This document shows, one piece after another, positions 1 through 7,748 of a stretch of 64,000 bases of DNA. The notes under the pieces were generated by a model, which worked only from the letters and a program-made list of their open reading frames with translations, was not told the origin of the DNA and ran no database searches. The first letter of the stretch is position 1; each line of letters begins with the position of its first letter. Where the stretch lies: positions 101,090 to 165,089 of the forward strand of contig JAUHXC010000022.1 in the NCBI GenBank assembly GCA_030427205.1, written 5' to 3'. This DNA comes from a bacterium. Lineage in GTDB: Bacteria; Myxococcota_A; Bradymonadia; UBA7976; UBA1532. The translations under genes and the position numbers were made by a program.

Positions 1-2
1 CC

Positions 3-1160
3 CCCGAGACCGACGTCATCCTCATCACCGCCTACGGCGCGGTCGAGGACGCGGTGCATGCCCTCAAGCAGGGCGCGAGCGACTATCTCACCAAGCCGTT
101 CGATACCGGCGAGCTGCTCGTGCGGCTCAATCGACTCGCCGATCGGCACGCGCTGAAGCAGGCCCTGGCGTCGGCGCGCGAGGCCCTGGCCGATCGGGAT
201 CGGGCCAAGCCGATCATCGGCCGCTCGCCGTCGATGGTGCGGCTGCTCGAGCGCATCAATACGTTCGCCGAGACCGACGCGCCGGTGTTGATCCTCGGCG
301 AGAGCGGCACGGGCAAGGAGCTCGTCGCCCGCCAGCTGCACGAGCAGGGCGAGAGGGGGCACGGGGCCTTCGTCGCGGTGCACTGCGCGGCTTTCCCCGA
401 GACCCTCATCGAGGCCGAGCTGTTCGGCCACGAGCGGGGCGCCTTCACCGGCGCGGTCCGGCGCCGCGAGGGCCGGTTCAAGGCCGCCGACGGGGGCACG
501 CTCTTCCTCGACGAGGTGGCCGAGATCCCGCTGCCGGCCCAGGCCAAGCTGCTGCGGGTGCTGCAGGAGGGCACCTTCGAGCCCCTGGGCACCAACAGCC
601 CGATCAAGGTCGACGTGCGCATCGTCTCGGCGACCCATCGCGATCTGAAGCAGTGCGTCGCCCGGGGCACGTTTCGCGAAGACCTCTACTATCGGCTCAA
701 CGTGCTCGATGTGCGGGTGCCGCCCTTGCGCGAGCGGCGCGGCGACCTAGCGCTGCTCGTCGAGCACTTCCTGCATCGCTTCGCCGGCGAGACGCCGCCC
801 ACCCTGTCGGCGGCGGCGTGGGACGTGCTCTGCAACTACGGGTTCCCGGGCAATGTGCGCGAGCTCGAGCACGCGGTGCAGCACGCGGTGGTGCTCGCCC
901 GCGGCGGGGAGATCCGCCGGCAGCACCTGCCCTATGACATCGCGCCACCGCCGGAGGGCGGCTTCGAGCCCGAGGCCGAGGGCTTCACCCCGCTGGCCGA
1001 CGCGGTCGGCACCTTCGAGCGGGCCTACCTCATCCGGGCGTTGAAGCAGACCGGCGGCAAGAAGACCCGCGCGGCGGAGCTGTTGGGCATCTCGCGCAAG
1101 AACCTGTGGGAGAAGCTCAAGGGGCACAACGTCGACGACGCCGAGTTCGCCGAGGGGTGA
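3..1160 (+). CDS. NtrC-type sigma-54 response regulator, 5' truncated by the window edge
   Basis: The reading frame is already open at base 3 and reads the end of a receiver domain (ILITAYGAVEDAV, then LTKPF with the conserved Lys), so the true start lies upstream of the window. An AAA+ domain follows, with Walker A GESGTGKE, the sigma-54 contact loop GAFTGA and Walker B GGTLFLDEVAE. A Fis-type helix-turn-helix (TRAAELLGISRKNLWEKL) closes the protein. Family knowledge: such proteins are phosphorylated by a partner histidine kinase and open sigma-54 promoters. The kinase is probably just to the left. The target genes cannot be read from this window. Confidence 0.95.
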   Translation, partial: PETDVILITAYGAVEDAVHALKQGASDYLTKPFDTGELLVRLNRLADRHALKQALASAREALADRDRAKPIIGRSPSMVRLLERINTFAETDAPVLILGESGTGKELVARQLHEQGERGHGAFVAVHCAAFPETLIEAELFGHERGAFTGAVRRREGRFKAADGGTLFLDEVAEIPLPAQAKLLRVLQEGTFEPLGTNSPIKVDVRIVSATHRDLKQCVARGTFREDLYYRLNVLDVRVPPLRERRGDLALLVEHFLHRFAGETPPTLSAAAWDVLCNYGFPGNVRELEHAVQHAVVLARGGEIRRQHLPYDIAPPPEGGFEPEAEGFTPLADAVGTFERAYLIRALKQTGGKKTRAAELLGISRKNLWEKLKGHNVDDAEFAEG

Positions 1161-1161
1161 G

Positions 1162-1183
1162 CCGCCCGTCGGGCAGCGGGCGG
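1162..1183. terminator. Hairpin between convergent genes
   Basis: CCGCCCG and CGGGCGG form a 7-bp perfect stem with an 8-nt loop in the 27 bases between two convergent stop codons. There is no T tract. It is a plausible bidirectional 3' end structure, not a classical intrinsic terminator. Confidence 0.45.
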
Positions 1184-1187
1184 GCCG

Positions 1188-2927
1188 TCAGTAGACGTCC
1201 TTGAGGTAGCGCCCGCTCTTCGAGAGCTGGCGCATATAGCCCTCCGAGCCGGTCTCGTCGTAGCCGCCGCACTCGCGCACGATGGTGCACAGCATCTCGT
1301 GCACGTCCTTGGCCATGCGGCTGGCGTCCCCGCAGATGTAGATGCAGGCGCCGGCTTCGAGCCAGGTCCAGATCGCGGCGCGGGCCTCGTACATGCGGTT
1401 CTGCACGTAGACCTTGTGCTCCTGATCGCGGGAGAACGCGGTGTCGAGCCGGGCGAGCCGGCCGCTCGCGACGTACTTCTCGAGCTGCTCGCGATAGAGG
1501 AAGTCGGTCGCCTCGTGCTGGGCGCCGAAGAACAGCCACGACTGGCCGGGCGCGTTGCGCGCCTCGCGCTCTTCGAGAAACGCGCGCATCGGCGCGATGC
1601 CGGTGCCCGGCCCGATCAAGATGATCGGGATGTGATCGTCGCAGAGCACGAAGTCCTTGGTCTCGTGCAGGTAGACGGCGATCTCGACCCCCGGCCCGGC
1701 GCGCTCGCCGAGGAAGGTCGACGAGACGCCTTTGCGCATCGAGCCGAACAGCTCGTAGCGCAGCACATCGACGCAGAGGTGCACCTCGTTGGGGTGGGCG
1801 TTGGGGCTCGACGCGATCGAATACAGCCGCGGGGCCAGCGTGCGCAGCGCGTCGACGAAGACCTGGGGCTCGGGGCGCAGGTCGACGGCCTGCACGAAGT
1901 CGATGAGCTGGTGGTCGGCGATGTACTTCGTCTGCAGCTTCTTGTCGGCGAGGATCGGTGCGAAGCGGTTGGCGTTGCGGGCCATCTCGGCCATCGCCAG
2001 CATCTTGCGATCGATCTGCATCACGTCGCGCTTGTAGATGCAGACGTCGCGGATGGTGAACCACTCGCCGTCGTGCTGCACCGGCGTATCGCGGGGGATG
2101 CCCACCGCCGACAGGATGCGCCGCACCAGATCGGGGCAGTTGCGCGGGAAGATGCCGAGCGAGTCGCCGACCTTGTAGTCGATGCCCGAGCCGTCGAGGG
2201 ACAGCGAGACGTGCCGGGTCTCTTTCTTCGAGGTGGGGTGGTTGAGGTTGTAGTTCTCGATGACCGTGGCGAAGAAGGGGTTCTTCTTGCTGCCGACCTT
2301 GTGCTTCTTGGCCTTCGGCGCCGGCTGGGCGACGGGGGCTTGAGCGACCGGGGCCTGGGCCGCAGCGACGGGGACCTGGGCCGCAGCGACGGGGGCCTGG
2401 GCCGCAGCGACGGGGACCTGGGCCGCGGCGACGGGGGCCTGCGCCGCGGCCTGAGCGGGCGCAGCCGGCGCCGCCGACAGATCGAGGCCCGACAGCGCGC
2501 CGAGCGTCTGCTCCAGCCATTGCTCCCAGGGCTCTTCGAAGTCGGTGTCGCAGTCCTGGCGGGCGACGATCCGGGTCGCGCCGAGCTCTTCGAGGCGCCG
2601 ATCGAACTCTTTGCCGCACTCGCAGAAGTCTTCGTAGGCGGTGTCGCCGAGGCCGCAGACGCCGAACTTGAGCTGGGGCAGCGGCGGCGCGCCGCCGCCC
2701 ATGAGGAACTCGTGGAACTCCTCGGCGTTGGACGGCGGCTCGCCGGCGCCGAAGGTGCTGGTGATGATGAGCAGCACTTGCAATGACGGCAGCAGGCCGT
2801 GATCGAAGTCCTCCATGTCGAGCACGACGGCTGACATGCCCTTCTCGACGATGGCCTCGCCGGTGCGCTCGGCGAGGTCTTCGGAGTTGTAGGTCTCGGT
2901 GCCGTAGAGGATGTAGACCGGCTGCAT
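1188..2927 (-). CDS. CysJ-like NADPH diflavin reductase (sulfite reductase flavoprotein alpha family)
   Basis: An N-terminal flavodoxin domain (YILYGTETYNSEDLA) is followed by an Ala/Pro/Val-rich linker, an FAD-binding domain (RLYSIASSP, GVSSTFLGE) and an NADPH-binding domain (GPGTGIAPMRAFLEE, YICGDASRMAKDVH). It ends in RYLKDVY with the terminal aromatic residue typical of CysJ/P450-reductase proteins. Family role: electrons pass from NADPH through FAD to FMN and on to a haem partner. No CysI, P450 or nitric oxide synthase is nearby, so the acceptor is unknown. I chose the ATG at 2927 because GGAG sits 6 nt upstream; an in-frame ATG at 2933 and one at 3002 are alternatives. About 579 aa, close to the family length of roughly 600. 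Confidence 0.9.
   Translation of the reverse strand: MQPVYILYGTETYNSEDLAERTGEAIVEKGMSAVVLDMEDFDHGLLPSLQVLLIITSTFGAGEPPSNAEEFHEFLMGGGAPPLPQLKFGVCGLGDTAYEDFCECGKEFDRRLEELGATRIVARQDCDTDFEEPWEQWLEQTLGALSGLDLSAAPAAPAQAAAQAPVAAAQVPVAAAQAPVAAAQVPVAAAQAPVAQAPVAQPAPKAKKHKVGSKKNPFFATVIENYNLNHPTSKKETRHVSLSLDGSGIDYKVGDSLGIFPRNCPDLVRRILSAVGIPRDTPVQHDGEWFTIRDVCIYKRDVMQIDRKMLAMAEMARNANRFAPILADKKLQTKYIADHQLIDFVQAVDLRPEPQVFVDALRTLAPRLYSIASSPNAHPNEVHLCVDVLRYELFGSMRKGVSSTFLGERAGPGVEIAVYLHETKDFVLCDDHIPIILIGPGTGIAPMRAFLEEREARNAPGQSWLFFGAQHEATDFLYREQLEKYVASGRLARLDTAFSRDQEHKVYVQNRMYEARAAIWTWLEAGACIYICGDASRMAKDVHEMLCTIVRECGGYDETGSEGYMRQLSKSGRYLKDVY
2340..2445 (-). repeat. 21-bp tandem repeat encoding the flavoprotein linker
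   Basis: About five copies of a 21-bp unit encode the heptad PVAAAQ plus alternating A or V. It lies exactly between the flavodoxin and FAD domains. Unit gain or loss would keep frame and change only linker length. Confidence 0.8.
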
Positions 2928-3112
2928 CACCATCTCCGGGAAATTCCGGGTGTGCCGCGATGGCGCAGCATACCGCCCCGGAGCATCATCCGGCCAGCCC
3001 ATCGACCCGATGACCCCCGGAGACGGCCTGCGGTCTGCCGAGAGCAGGCCATACCGTGCGCGGTGTGCTGAGATACGTTGACATACGCAAGGGCCGTTGC
3101 GAGCATCGGCGG

Positions 3113-4000
3113 GTGAAGAGTTGCCCCTCCTGTCGCGCAGAGGTCCCGCCGCAGGTGGCGGTGTGCCCGTTCTGCGGCGCCCGCTTCGCCGACGCGCCGC
3201 CGCGACCCGATGAGCCCGACGTCGCCGCCCCCGCCGAAGAGGAGAGCGACGGGCCGCTGCCCCCTCCGCGGCAGAACAGCCACCTGCTTCAGCTGCCGCC
3301 TGCGCCGATGGTGATCATGGGCGGCGCGCCGGCCCGCGAGGCCCGGCGCAGGCGGGGTGTATGGCTGCTCGCGCCGGCGCTGCTGATCGCCGGTCTGGTG
3401 GCCTATGGGGTCAACGCCCGCGGCGTGCCGCTGCCCGCCGAGGCCCTCGAGCCGGTGCTGGCGAGCGATGTGCTGCCCTGCGGCGACGTGCCCGACTGCG
3501 TCTTGATCTATCTGGCGCCATGGGATGCCGCCAGCCAGCAGACCGCCGCGATGCTCGACGATCTGCGGGCGGTGTGGGCCGACGACGGGCCGGTCATCGA
3601 GGTGGTGGTCGGCGCCGGCGAGCGGGCGGACAGCCTGCGCATGGCCCGGGCGGTGCGCGGCTCGAGCTGGATCGATCCGAGCGACAGCCTGCCCCGCGCG
3701 CTCGAGTTCGAGACCGTGCCGAGCTGGTTCCGGCTGGAGAACGGGCGGGTGGTCCGGCGGGTCATCGGCACCTATCTGCCGCTGGAGCGTCAGCTCGAGG
3801 CGTTGGGGCTGCCGGTCGAGCCGGTTCTGGAGTCGGGCGACGAGCGGCGGGTGCTCACCGGAGAGCCCGCCCGGCGACCGGTCGCGCCGCCCGCGGCGGT
3901 CGACGACGCCGAAGACGAGGCGGTCGACGACGGCGCTGAGGACGACGAGGCGGCCGAAGACGAGGCGGCCGAGGACGAGGCAGACGACGATTCGCCCTGA
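3113..4000 (+). CDS. Zinc-ribbon, single-TM protein with a cysteine-less thioredoxin-like domain
   Basis: The N terminus carries a zinc ribbon with two CxxC pairs (CPSC and CPFC). One membrane helix follows (about WLLAPALLIAGLVAYGV), then a region resembling a thioredoxin fold: VLIYLAPWDAASQQTAAMLDDL, a later VPSWFRLENGRVV and a strand/turn pattern typical of the family. The expected WCxxC position reads APWDAAS, so no redox disulfide is possible. The C-terminal tail is a run of Asp, Glu and Ala. I prefer the GTG at 3113 because it places the zinc ribbon at residue 4; the frame stays open back to a GTG at 3056. Function unknown. A chaperone-like or anchoring role is only a guess. Confidence 0.75.
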   Translation: MKSCPSCRAEVPPQVAVCPFCGARFADAPPRPDEPDVAAPAEEESDGPLPPPRQNSHLLQLPPAPMVIMGGAPAREARRRRGVWLLAPALLIAGLVAYGVNARGVPLPAEALEPVLASDVLPCGDVPDCVLIYLAPWDAASQQTAAMLDDLRAVWADDGPVIEVVVGAGERADSLRMARAVRGSSWIDPSDSLPRALEFETVPSWFRLENGRVVRRVIGTYLPLERQLEALGLPVEPVLESGDERRVLTGEPARRPVAPPAAVDDAEDEAVDDGAEDDEAAEDEAAEDEADDDSP

Positions 4001-4007
4001 CGCCTGC

Positions 4008-4700
4008 TCAGCTCTCCAGCAGTGAGAGCGCGCCCACGGTCAGCACCCCCAGCAAAGCCCCGAGCAGCAGCGGTCCGCGCGCGCGATGAGCGCCGCGCAG
4101 CCCGCTGAGCGCGTGCCCCAGCACATGCAGCAACGCCCCGGCCACCGCCGCGATGAACAGGGCCACGCCGAGCGGCGGCAGCTGGCGCAGCAGCGGCTCG
4201 CTGGCGAAGTAGCCGACCACCGTGGCGCCCGCCATGAGCGCCAGCATCGCGATCACCGCCCGCCGGCCGGCGACGTCGCTCATCGCCCACCACACCAGCA
4301 AGCCCATCGGCAGCCGATGCACGATGACAGCCAGCGCCAGCGCCTCGTGTACGTGACCGTGCGCGTCGGGCGTGGCCAGCGCGGCGCCGTCGAGCAGCGC
4401 GTGCAGCGCGAGCCCGCCCACCGCGAACATCACCGAGCCCGCGTGGGCCTGCTCTTCGCGCGCCGCGTGCAGCCGGCGCTCGACGAGCCACGGCAGCGCG
4501 ACGCCCAGCGTCATCGCCACCAGCGCCCACGGGCCGGCGGCGTCGAGCGCCATCGGCGCCAGGTGCACCGCCACCAGACCGCCGATCGTGGCCAGGACGT
4601 AGCCGTCGAGCACGCCGCGCGCGCGCGGTCCGGGGCCGACCGCGCCGACCATCAGGGGACCGGCCAGCAGGGCGGCGATGCTGATCAGGAGCAGGCTCAT
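4008..4700 (-). CDS. ZIP-like divalent metal transporter
   Basis: 230 aa with about seven to eight hydrophobic segments. Two ZIP-type metal-site motifs are visible: HALLDGAAL, matching the TM4 pattern HNxxDG, and VHRLPMGLLVW, resembling the TM5 HxxPxG pattern. A His-rich loop segment (DAHGHVHEA) lies between them. Family role: import of zinc, iron or manganese into the cytoplasm. The conserved Glu after Pro in TM5 reads Met here, so the metal site is not canonical and substrate is uncertain. It converges on the zinc-ribbon gene with 7 bases between stop codons. Confidence 0.75.
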   Translation of the reverse strand: MSLLLISIAALLAGPLMVGAVGPGPRARGVLDGYVLATIGGLVAVHLAPMALDAAGPWALVAMTLGVALPWLVERRLHAAREEQAHAGSVMFAVGGLALHALLDGAALATPDAHGHVHEALALAVIVHRLPMGLLVWWAMSDVAGRRAVIAMLALMAGATVVGYFASEPLLRQLPPLGVALFIAAVAGALLHVLGHALSGLRGAHRARGPLLLGALLGVLTVGALSLLES

Positions 4701-4754
4701 CGAGCTCGAAGGCGGGGAATGACCGGCGGAGACTAGGTCTCCACCCGGTCGATG

Positions 4755-6590
4755 TCAATCGGACACCGGGTCGTCCGCTGGCGGATCGGAGGCCTCTTCG
4801 CCGAGCGGGTTGGCCGCCGGGCCGTGGGACTGCATCGGTTCGTAGGGCGTGTCCGGCTGGCCGTCTTCGTCGAGCAGGATCCGGCGGGCGGTCTCCGACA
4901 GGCCGTGCAGCCACGTGCAGCGGGTCAGCCCGAGCACCTGGCCGGCCATGAGCAGCAGCTCGCCTTCGTCCTGACGGGGGAAGACGATGCCCGCGTCGAG
5001 TCGCAGCCGGCCGGCGCCGAGCCAGGCGATGTGCCGGCGGGACAGCGCGGCGTCGGTCAGCGCCGTATCGTCGTACAGCCGGTGCTGCGCCCGTCGGCTG
5101 CCGCTCGCCCGGCCCAGCGCGTCGCCCGGTTTCAGCAGCAGCAGTCGACCGTCTTCGGGGCCGGTGAGGACCTCGAGGGCCACCGCCGGGCCGTCGTCCT
5201 CGCGCCACGTATCGGGGCCGGCCTCGGTCAGCTCCGGGTCGGGCAGGGACGCCGACGCCTTGAGCGCCCGCCGCGGCTCGTCGAGCAGCACCCGCACCGT
5301 CGCCCCGGCGCTGTCGAGCAGGTGCAGCCACAGATCTTCGGGGTCGAAGCCCACCGACAGGCGGGGGCCGACCCGGCGCAGGCGCGGCGTCGGCCGGGGC
5401 AGCAGCGGCTCGGTCTGGCGGGGCGACCAGCCGCCGAGCCGGCTCTCGAGCATGCGTCGGCGCGCGGCGAATTGATAACGCAGGCGGACCAGCTCGCTGC
5501 GCGGGGCGGCTTCGACGAGGGCAAGGGCCAGGTGCTCGACGCCGAGGAAACCCGAGCCGGTGCGCTCGGCGTGCACGTAGGCCGACTCGATCATCTTCGC
5601 GGCGTCGGGGCCCGGCATCGGCCAGCCCTCGGGCCAGCGCTCGCCGCGCAGGACCGGCGACGCGGCGGCGGCGACGCTGGAGACGGTGAGCACGCCGCCC
5701 TGGGTCACCCGGGCGTTCTGCGGCAGGGTCCGCCGCGCCGCGGCGACCGCATCGGCCAGGGGGCGGCCGCCGGCGAGCGCCCCGTACAGGCCGTCGAGGA
5801 ACGCGCCGGCCGCGTGCAGGGGCAGCGGGTGGCGCGGGACGAGGCACGCGCGCACCCCCAGATCGAGCAGCCGGGCGGTGACCTGGTCGGCGTGGGTCGC
5901 CCGCCGCTCCTGCCCGGTCAGCCAGTAGACCACCAGGTCGGCTCGGGCCACATGCGGCGCGATCGATGCCGCGTCGGCGCCGCTGAGCAGGTCGAACAGC
6001 GCGCCCGAGCGACCCGGCGGGGCGACGAGGTGCAGCACGAGGCCATGATCGGGCGGCACGCCCACGGCGGGGGACGCCGAGGGGGAGAGCCCGTGGCGGA
6101 TGCACGTGGAGTCGATGCGCCGCAGCAGCTGCTCGGCCACCGGGTGCTGTTCGAGCAGGCGGATACGAGTGCTCAGCCCGGCGTTGATCCGCGGCGCGGC
6201 GCGCTCGCGGGCGCCCAGGCGCGAGACCGACAGCTCGTCGATGGTCTCGCGGCTGGTGGGGCTGCTTCGGCCGAGGCCCTCCCAGGGCAGATCGGCGATG
6301 CCCGGTACGGCGGATTCGACGACGAGCATCAGGGTCGTGCCGTGGGTCCGCGCCGCGCCCCGCGCCGCGCCGAACGCGCCGGCCACCGCCGGGTTGACCT
6401 CGAAGAGCGTCGCCAGCGCCTCCCGCGGATCGTCGTGGCCCGCGGCCAGCGCCTCCAGCTCGCTGCGCAGCCGACGGACCCGAGTGGTCTCCATCCGGGC
6501 GCGGGCCGGCTCCTCTCCCGGCGCACGGCAGGTCAGCCGCCAGCTGCCGCCGGCGGTGGACTCGATCGTCAGGTGGATCTCGACGGGCAT
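4755..6590 (-). CDS. CHAT-like protease-fold protein fused to Clp-N-like and FHA domains
   Basis: 611 aa. The first 300 residues look like a CHAT (caspase HetF associated) domain: ADLPWEGLG, the strand LVLHLVAPPGRSGALF, and a C-terminal helix pair ending in GAFLDGLYGALAGGRPLADA. A Clp-N-type segment follows (ESAYVHAERTGSGFLGVEHLALALVE). Near the C terminus is an FHA-like phosphopeptide-binding region with LGRASG and LSRRHIAWL. In the places where CHAT proteases carry the catalytic His (HxGHG) and Cys (ACxSG), I read VVYWLTGQE and RACLVPRHP. The enzyme may therefore be inactive, although ACLV keeps a Cys. Domain names come from reading motifs, not from a search. It is divergent from the dksA-like gene across 684 bp. 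Confidence 0.7.
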   Translation of the reverse strand: MPVEIHLTIESTAGGSWRLTCRAPGEEPARARMETTRVRRLRSELEALAAGHDDPREALATLFEVNPAVAGAFGAARGAARTHGTTLMLVVESAVPGIADLPWEGLGRSSPTSRETIDELSVSRLGARERAAPRINAGLSTRIRLLEQHPVAEQLLRRIDSTCIRHGLSPSASPAVGVPPDHGLVLHLVAPPGRSGALFDLLSGADAASIAPHVARADLVVYWLTGQERRATHADQVTARLLDLGVRACLVPRHPLPLHAAGAFLDGLYGALAGGRPLADAVAAARRTLPQNARVTQGGVLTVSSVAAAASPVLRGERWPEGWPMPGPDAAKMIESAYVHAERTGSGFLGVEHLALALVEAAPRSELVRLRYQFAARRRMLESRLGGWSPRQTEPLLPRPTPRLRRVGPRLSVGFDPEDLWLHLLDSAGATVRVLLDEPRRALKASASLPDPELTEAGPDTWREDDGPAVALEVLTGPEDGRLLLLKPGDALGRASGSRRAQHRLYDDTALTDAALSRRHIAWLGAGRLRLDAGIVFPRQDEGELLLMAGQVLGLTRCTWLHGLSETARRILLDEDGQPDTPYEPMQSHGPAANPLGEEASDPPADDPVSD

Positions 6591-7274
6591 CGTGACTCGG
6601 GTGACGGACGGCGGTTCGACTCCTGTTTATCACGCCCGCTGCCCGCCGGCACCCCGCTCGCCGTTTCTCGCCGTGACAGGGCGTGACGGCCGCAGCGGGT
6701 GGGGTGGAGGTCGACCCTTGCTTCGAACCCGCCGCCCGGTTCAGTCTGATCGCCAGGGGGTCGACGCGGTCCCCGAGTCCCGAGGGATCGGGGCGCGCTC
6801 GCCGGTCGGTGCGGCGGCCGAACGGCGGGTCGGTGGGGACGGGTCCCCGCCGTCTGCGGATACGCCGAACGAAGGAGGTGATCTTTGCAGTATGTCGAGA
6901 CTACGGTGAGCGAGGTGGCGGTGTCCTGACCGCCCGTCGGGGCATACCCGACGCCACCGCATCCAGGGGCGCGGACACCGTAGCCGCCCCGGATCCGCCT
7001 GCCCGGCGGGTTGCCCCTGGGTGTCTTCTCTTCTCTCCCTCTGCACACGCGCCGCGCGGCATCGCCCGCCGGTCCATGCCCCCTGACAGACCCCCGTCAC
7101 CCCACACGACCGCTCGCCGGGGCGCGCGCCGGGTTGCTGCCGCGCTGTGACGAATGGTCACGCTTTTCGCGGCCGACCCGCCGAAAAAGCAGGCATCATC
7201 CGCCGATCCGCATTAAGATACCGCCCCGTTCACCGCTTCGTGCGGGGGCACGTACGACCGACGAGGAGATTCCG
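6591..7274. other. 684-bp intergenic region between divergent genes
   Basis: No convincing full-length gene is seen. It holds a 6+2+6 palindrome at 6835-6848, the Shine-Dalgarno/mini-ORF/hairpin unit listed separately (6871-6953), a pyrimidine-rich stretch near 7017-7045, and a GTGAC-N5-GTCAC dyad at 7147-7161. A possible -10 (TAAGAT, 7214-7219) lies 56 bases before the dksA-like ATG, with no good -35. Several overlapping open frames here look like chance GC-rich frames. Confidence 0.5.
6871..6953 (+). promoter_or_regulatory. Leader-like unit: perfect anti-16S sequence, five-codon ORF and strong hairpin
   Basis: AAGGAGGTGATC (6872-6883) is fully complementary to the 3' tail of bacterial 16S rRNA. 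An ATG at 6892 opens a five-codon frame, M-S-R-L-R, with its stop at 6907-6909. It is followed by a perfect 7-bp hairpin, CGTCGGG/CCCGACG (6935-6953), flanked by GGTGGCG and CCACC. This arrangement resembles a translated leader or attenuator. The nearest downstream gene on the strand is the dksA-like gene 320 bases away, so the link to it is inference. Confidence 0.4.
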
Positions 7275-7703
7275 ATGGCCACTGAGCCTCAAATCGGCGA
7301 CATGCGGGAAGACCCGGACTTCGAGGGGGTGCCAGACGACCTGCTGCAGGCGCGCACCAAGGAGTTCCGGCAGATCCTCTTCAACGAGCGCAAGCGCATC
7401 ATGAGCAACGCCCGGCGTACGCTCACCGAAGAGATGACCGTCGATCAGGACGACCTGCCCGACGAGATGGATCTCGCCAGCGCCGACTACAATCAGTCGT
7501 TGTCGTTCCGCCTGCGCGGCCGTGAGTCACACCTGCTCGGCAAGATCGAGGAGGCCCTCGAGCGCCTCGAAGACGGCGACTACTGGCGCTGCGAAGAGTG
7601 CGACGCCTGGATCGGCTTCCGCCGGCTGCGGGCCCGCCCGGTCACCAAGCTGTGCATCGTATGCAAGGAGAAGCAGGAGCACCGCGAGCGGGCCTACGCC
7701 TGA
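7275..7703 (+). CDS. dksA: DksA/TraR-family zinc-finger transcription factor
   Basis: 142 aa. A coiled-coil N-terminal part carries the acidic tip motif DEMDLAS, followed by GKIEEALERLEDGDYWRC and a C4 zinc finger (CEEC, then CIVC 21 residues later). Family role: binds the RNA polymerase secondary channel and, with ppGpp, adjusts transcription on starvation. GAGGAG sits 8 nt upstream of the ATG, which fixes the start. The length and DxxDxA tip fit true DksA rather than the short TraR type. A second family member lies at 14343. Confidence 0.92.
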   Translation: MATEPQIGDMREDPDFEGVPDDLLQARTKEFRQILFNERKRIMSNARRTLTEEMTVDQDDLPDEMDLASADYNQSLSFRLRGRESHLLGKIEEALERLEDGDYWRCEECDAWIGFRRLRARPVTKLCIVCKEKQEHRERAYA

Positions 7704-7714
7704 GCGGTTCGCCC

Positions 7715-7738
7715 CGGCCGCCTGTGCTCGGGCGGCCG
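7715..7738. terminator. Hairpin between convergent dksA-like and hydrolase genes
   Basis: CGGCCGCC and GGCGGCCG pair over 8 bp around an 8-nt loop. It sits between two convergent stop codons and has no T run, so it may serve both genes. Confidence 0.5.
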
Positions 7739-7748
7739 CGCCTCCCGA

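Noticed and set aside
3078..3106. TTGACA as a -35 box before the zinc-ribbon gene
   Set aside because: The hexamer at 17 bp spacing (GAGCAT) is not a -10 box, and the start codon would be almost at the transcription start.
7147..7161. GTGAC-N5-GTCAC as a CRP-type site
   Set aside because: CRP sites are TGTGA-N6-TCACA; here the spacing between TGTGA and TCAC is 7, and no CRP gene is nearby. Left as an unassigned dyad.
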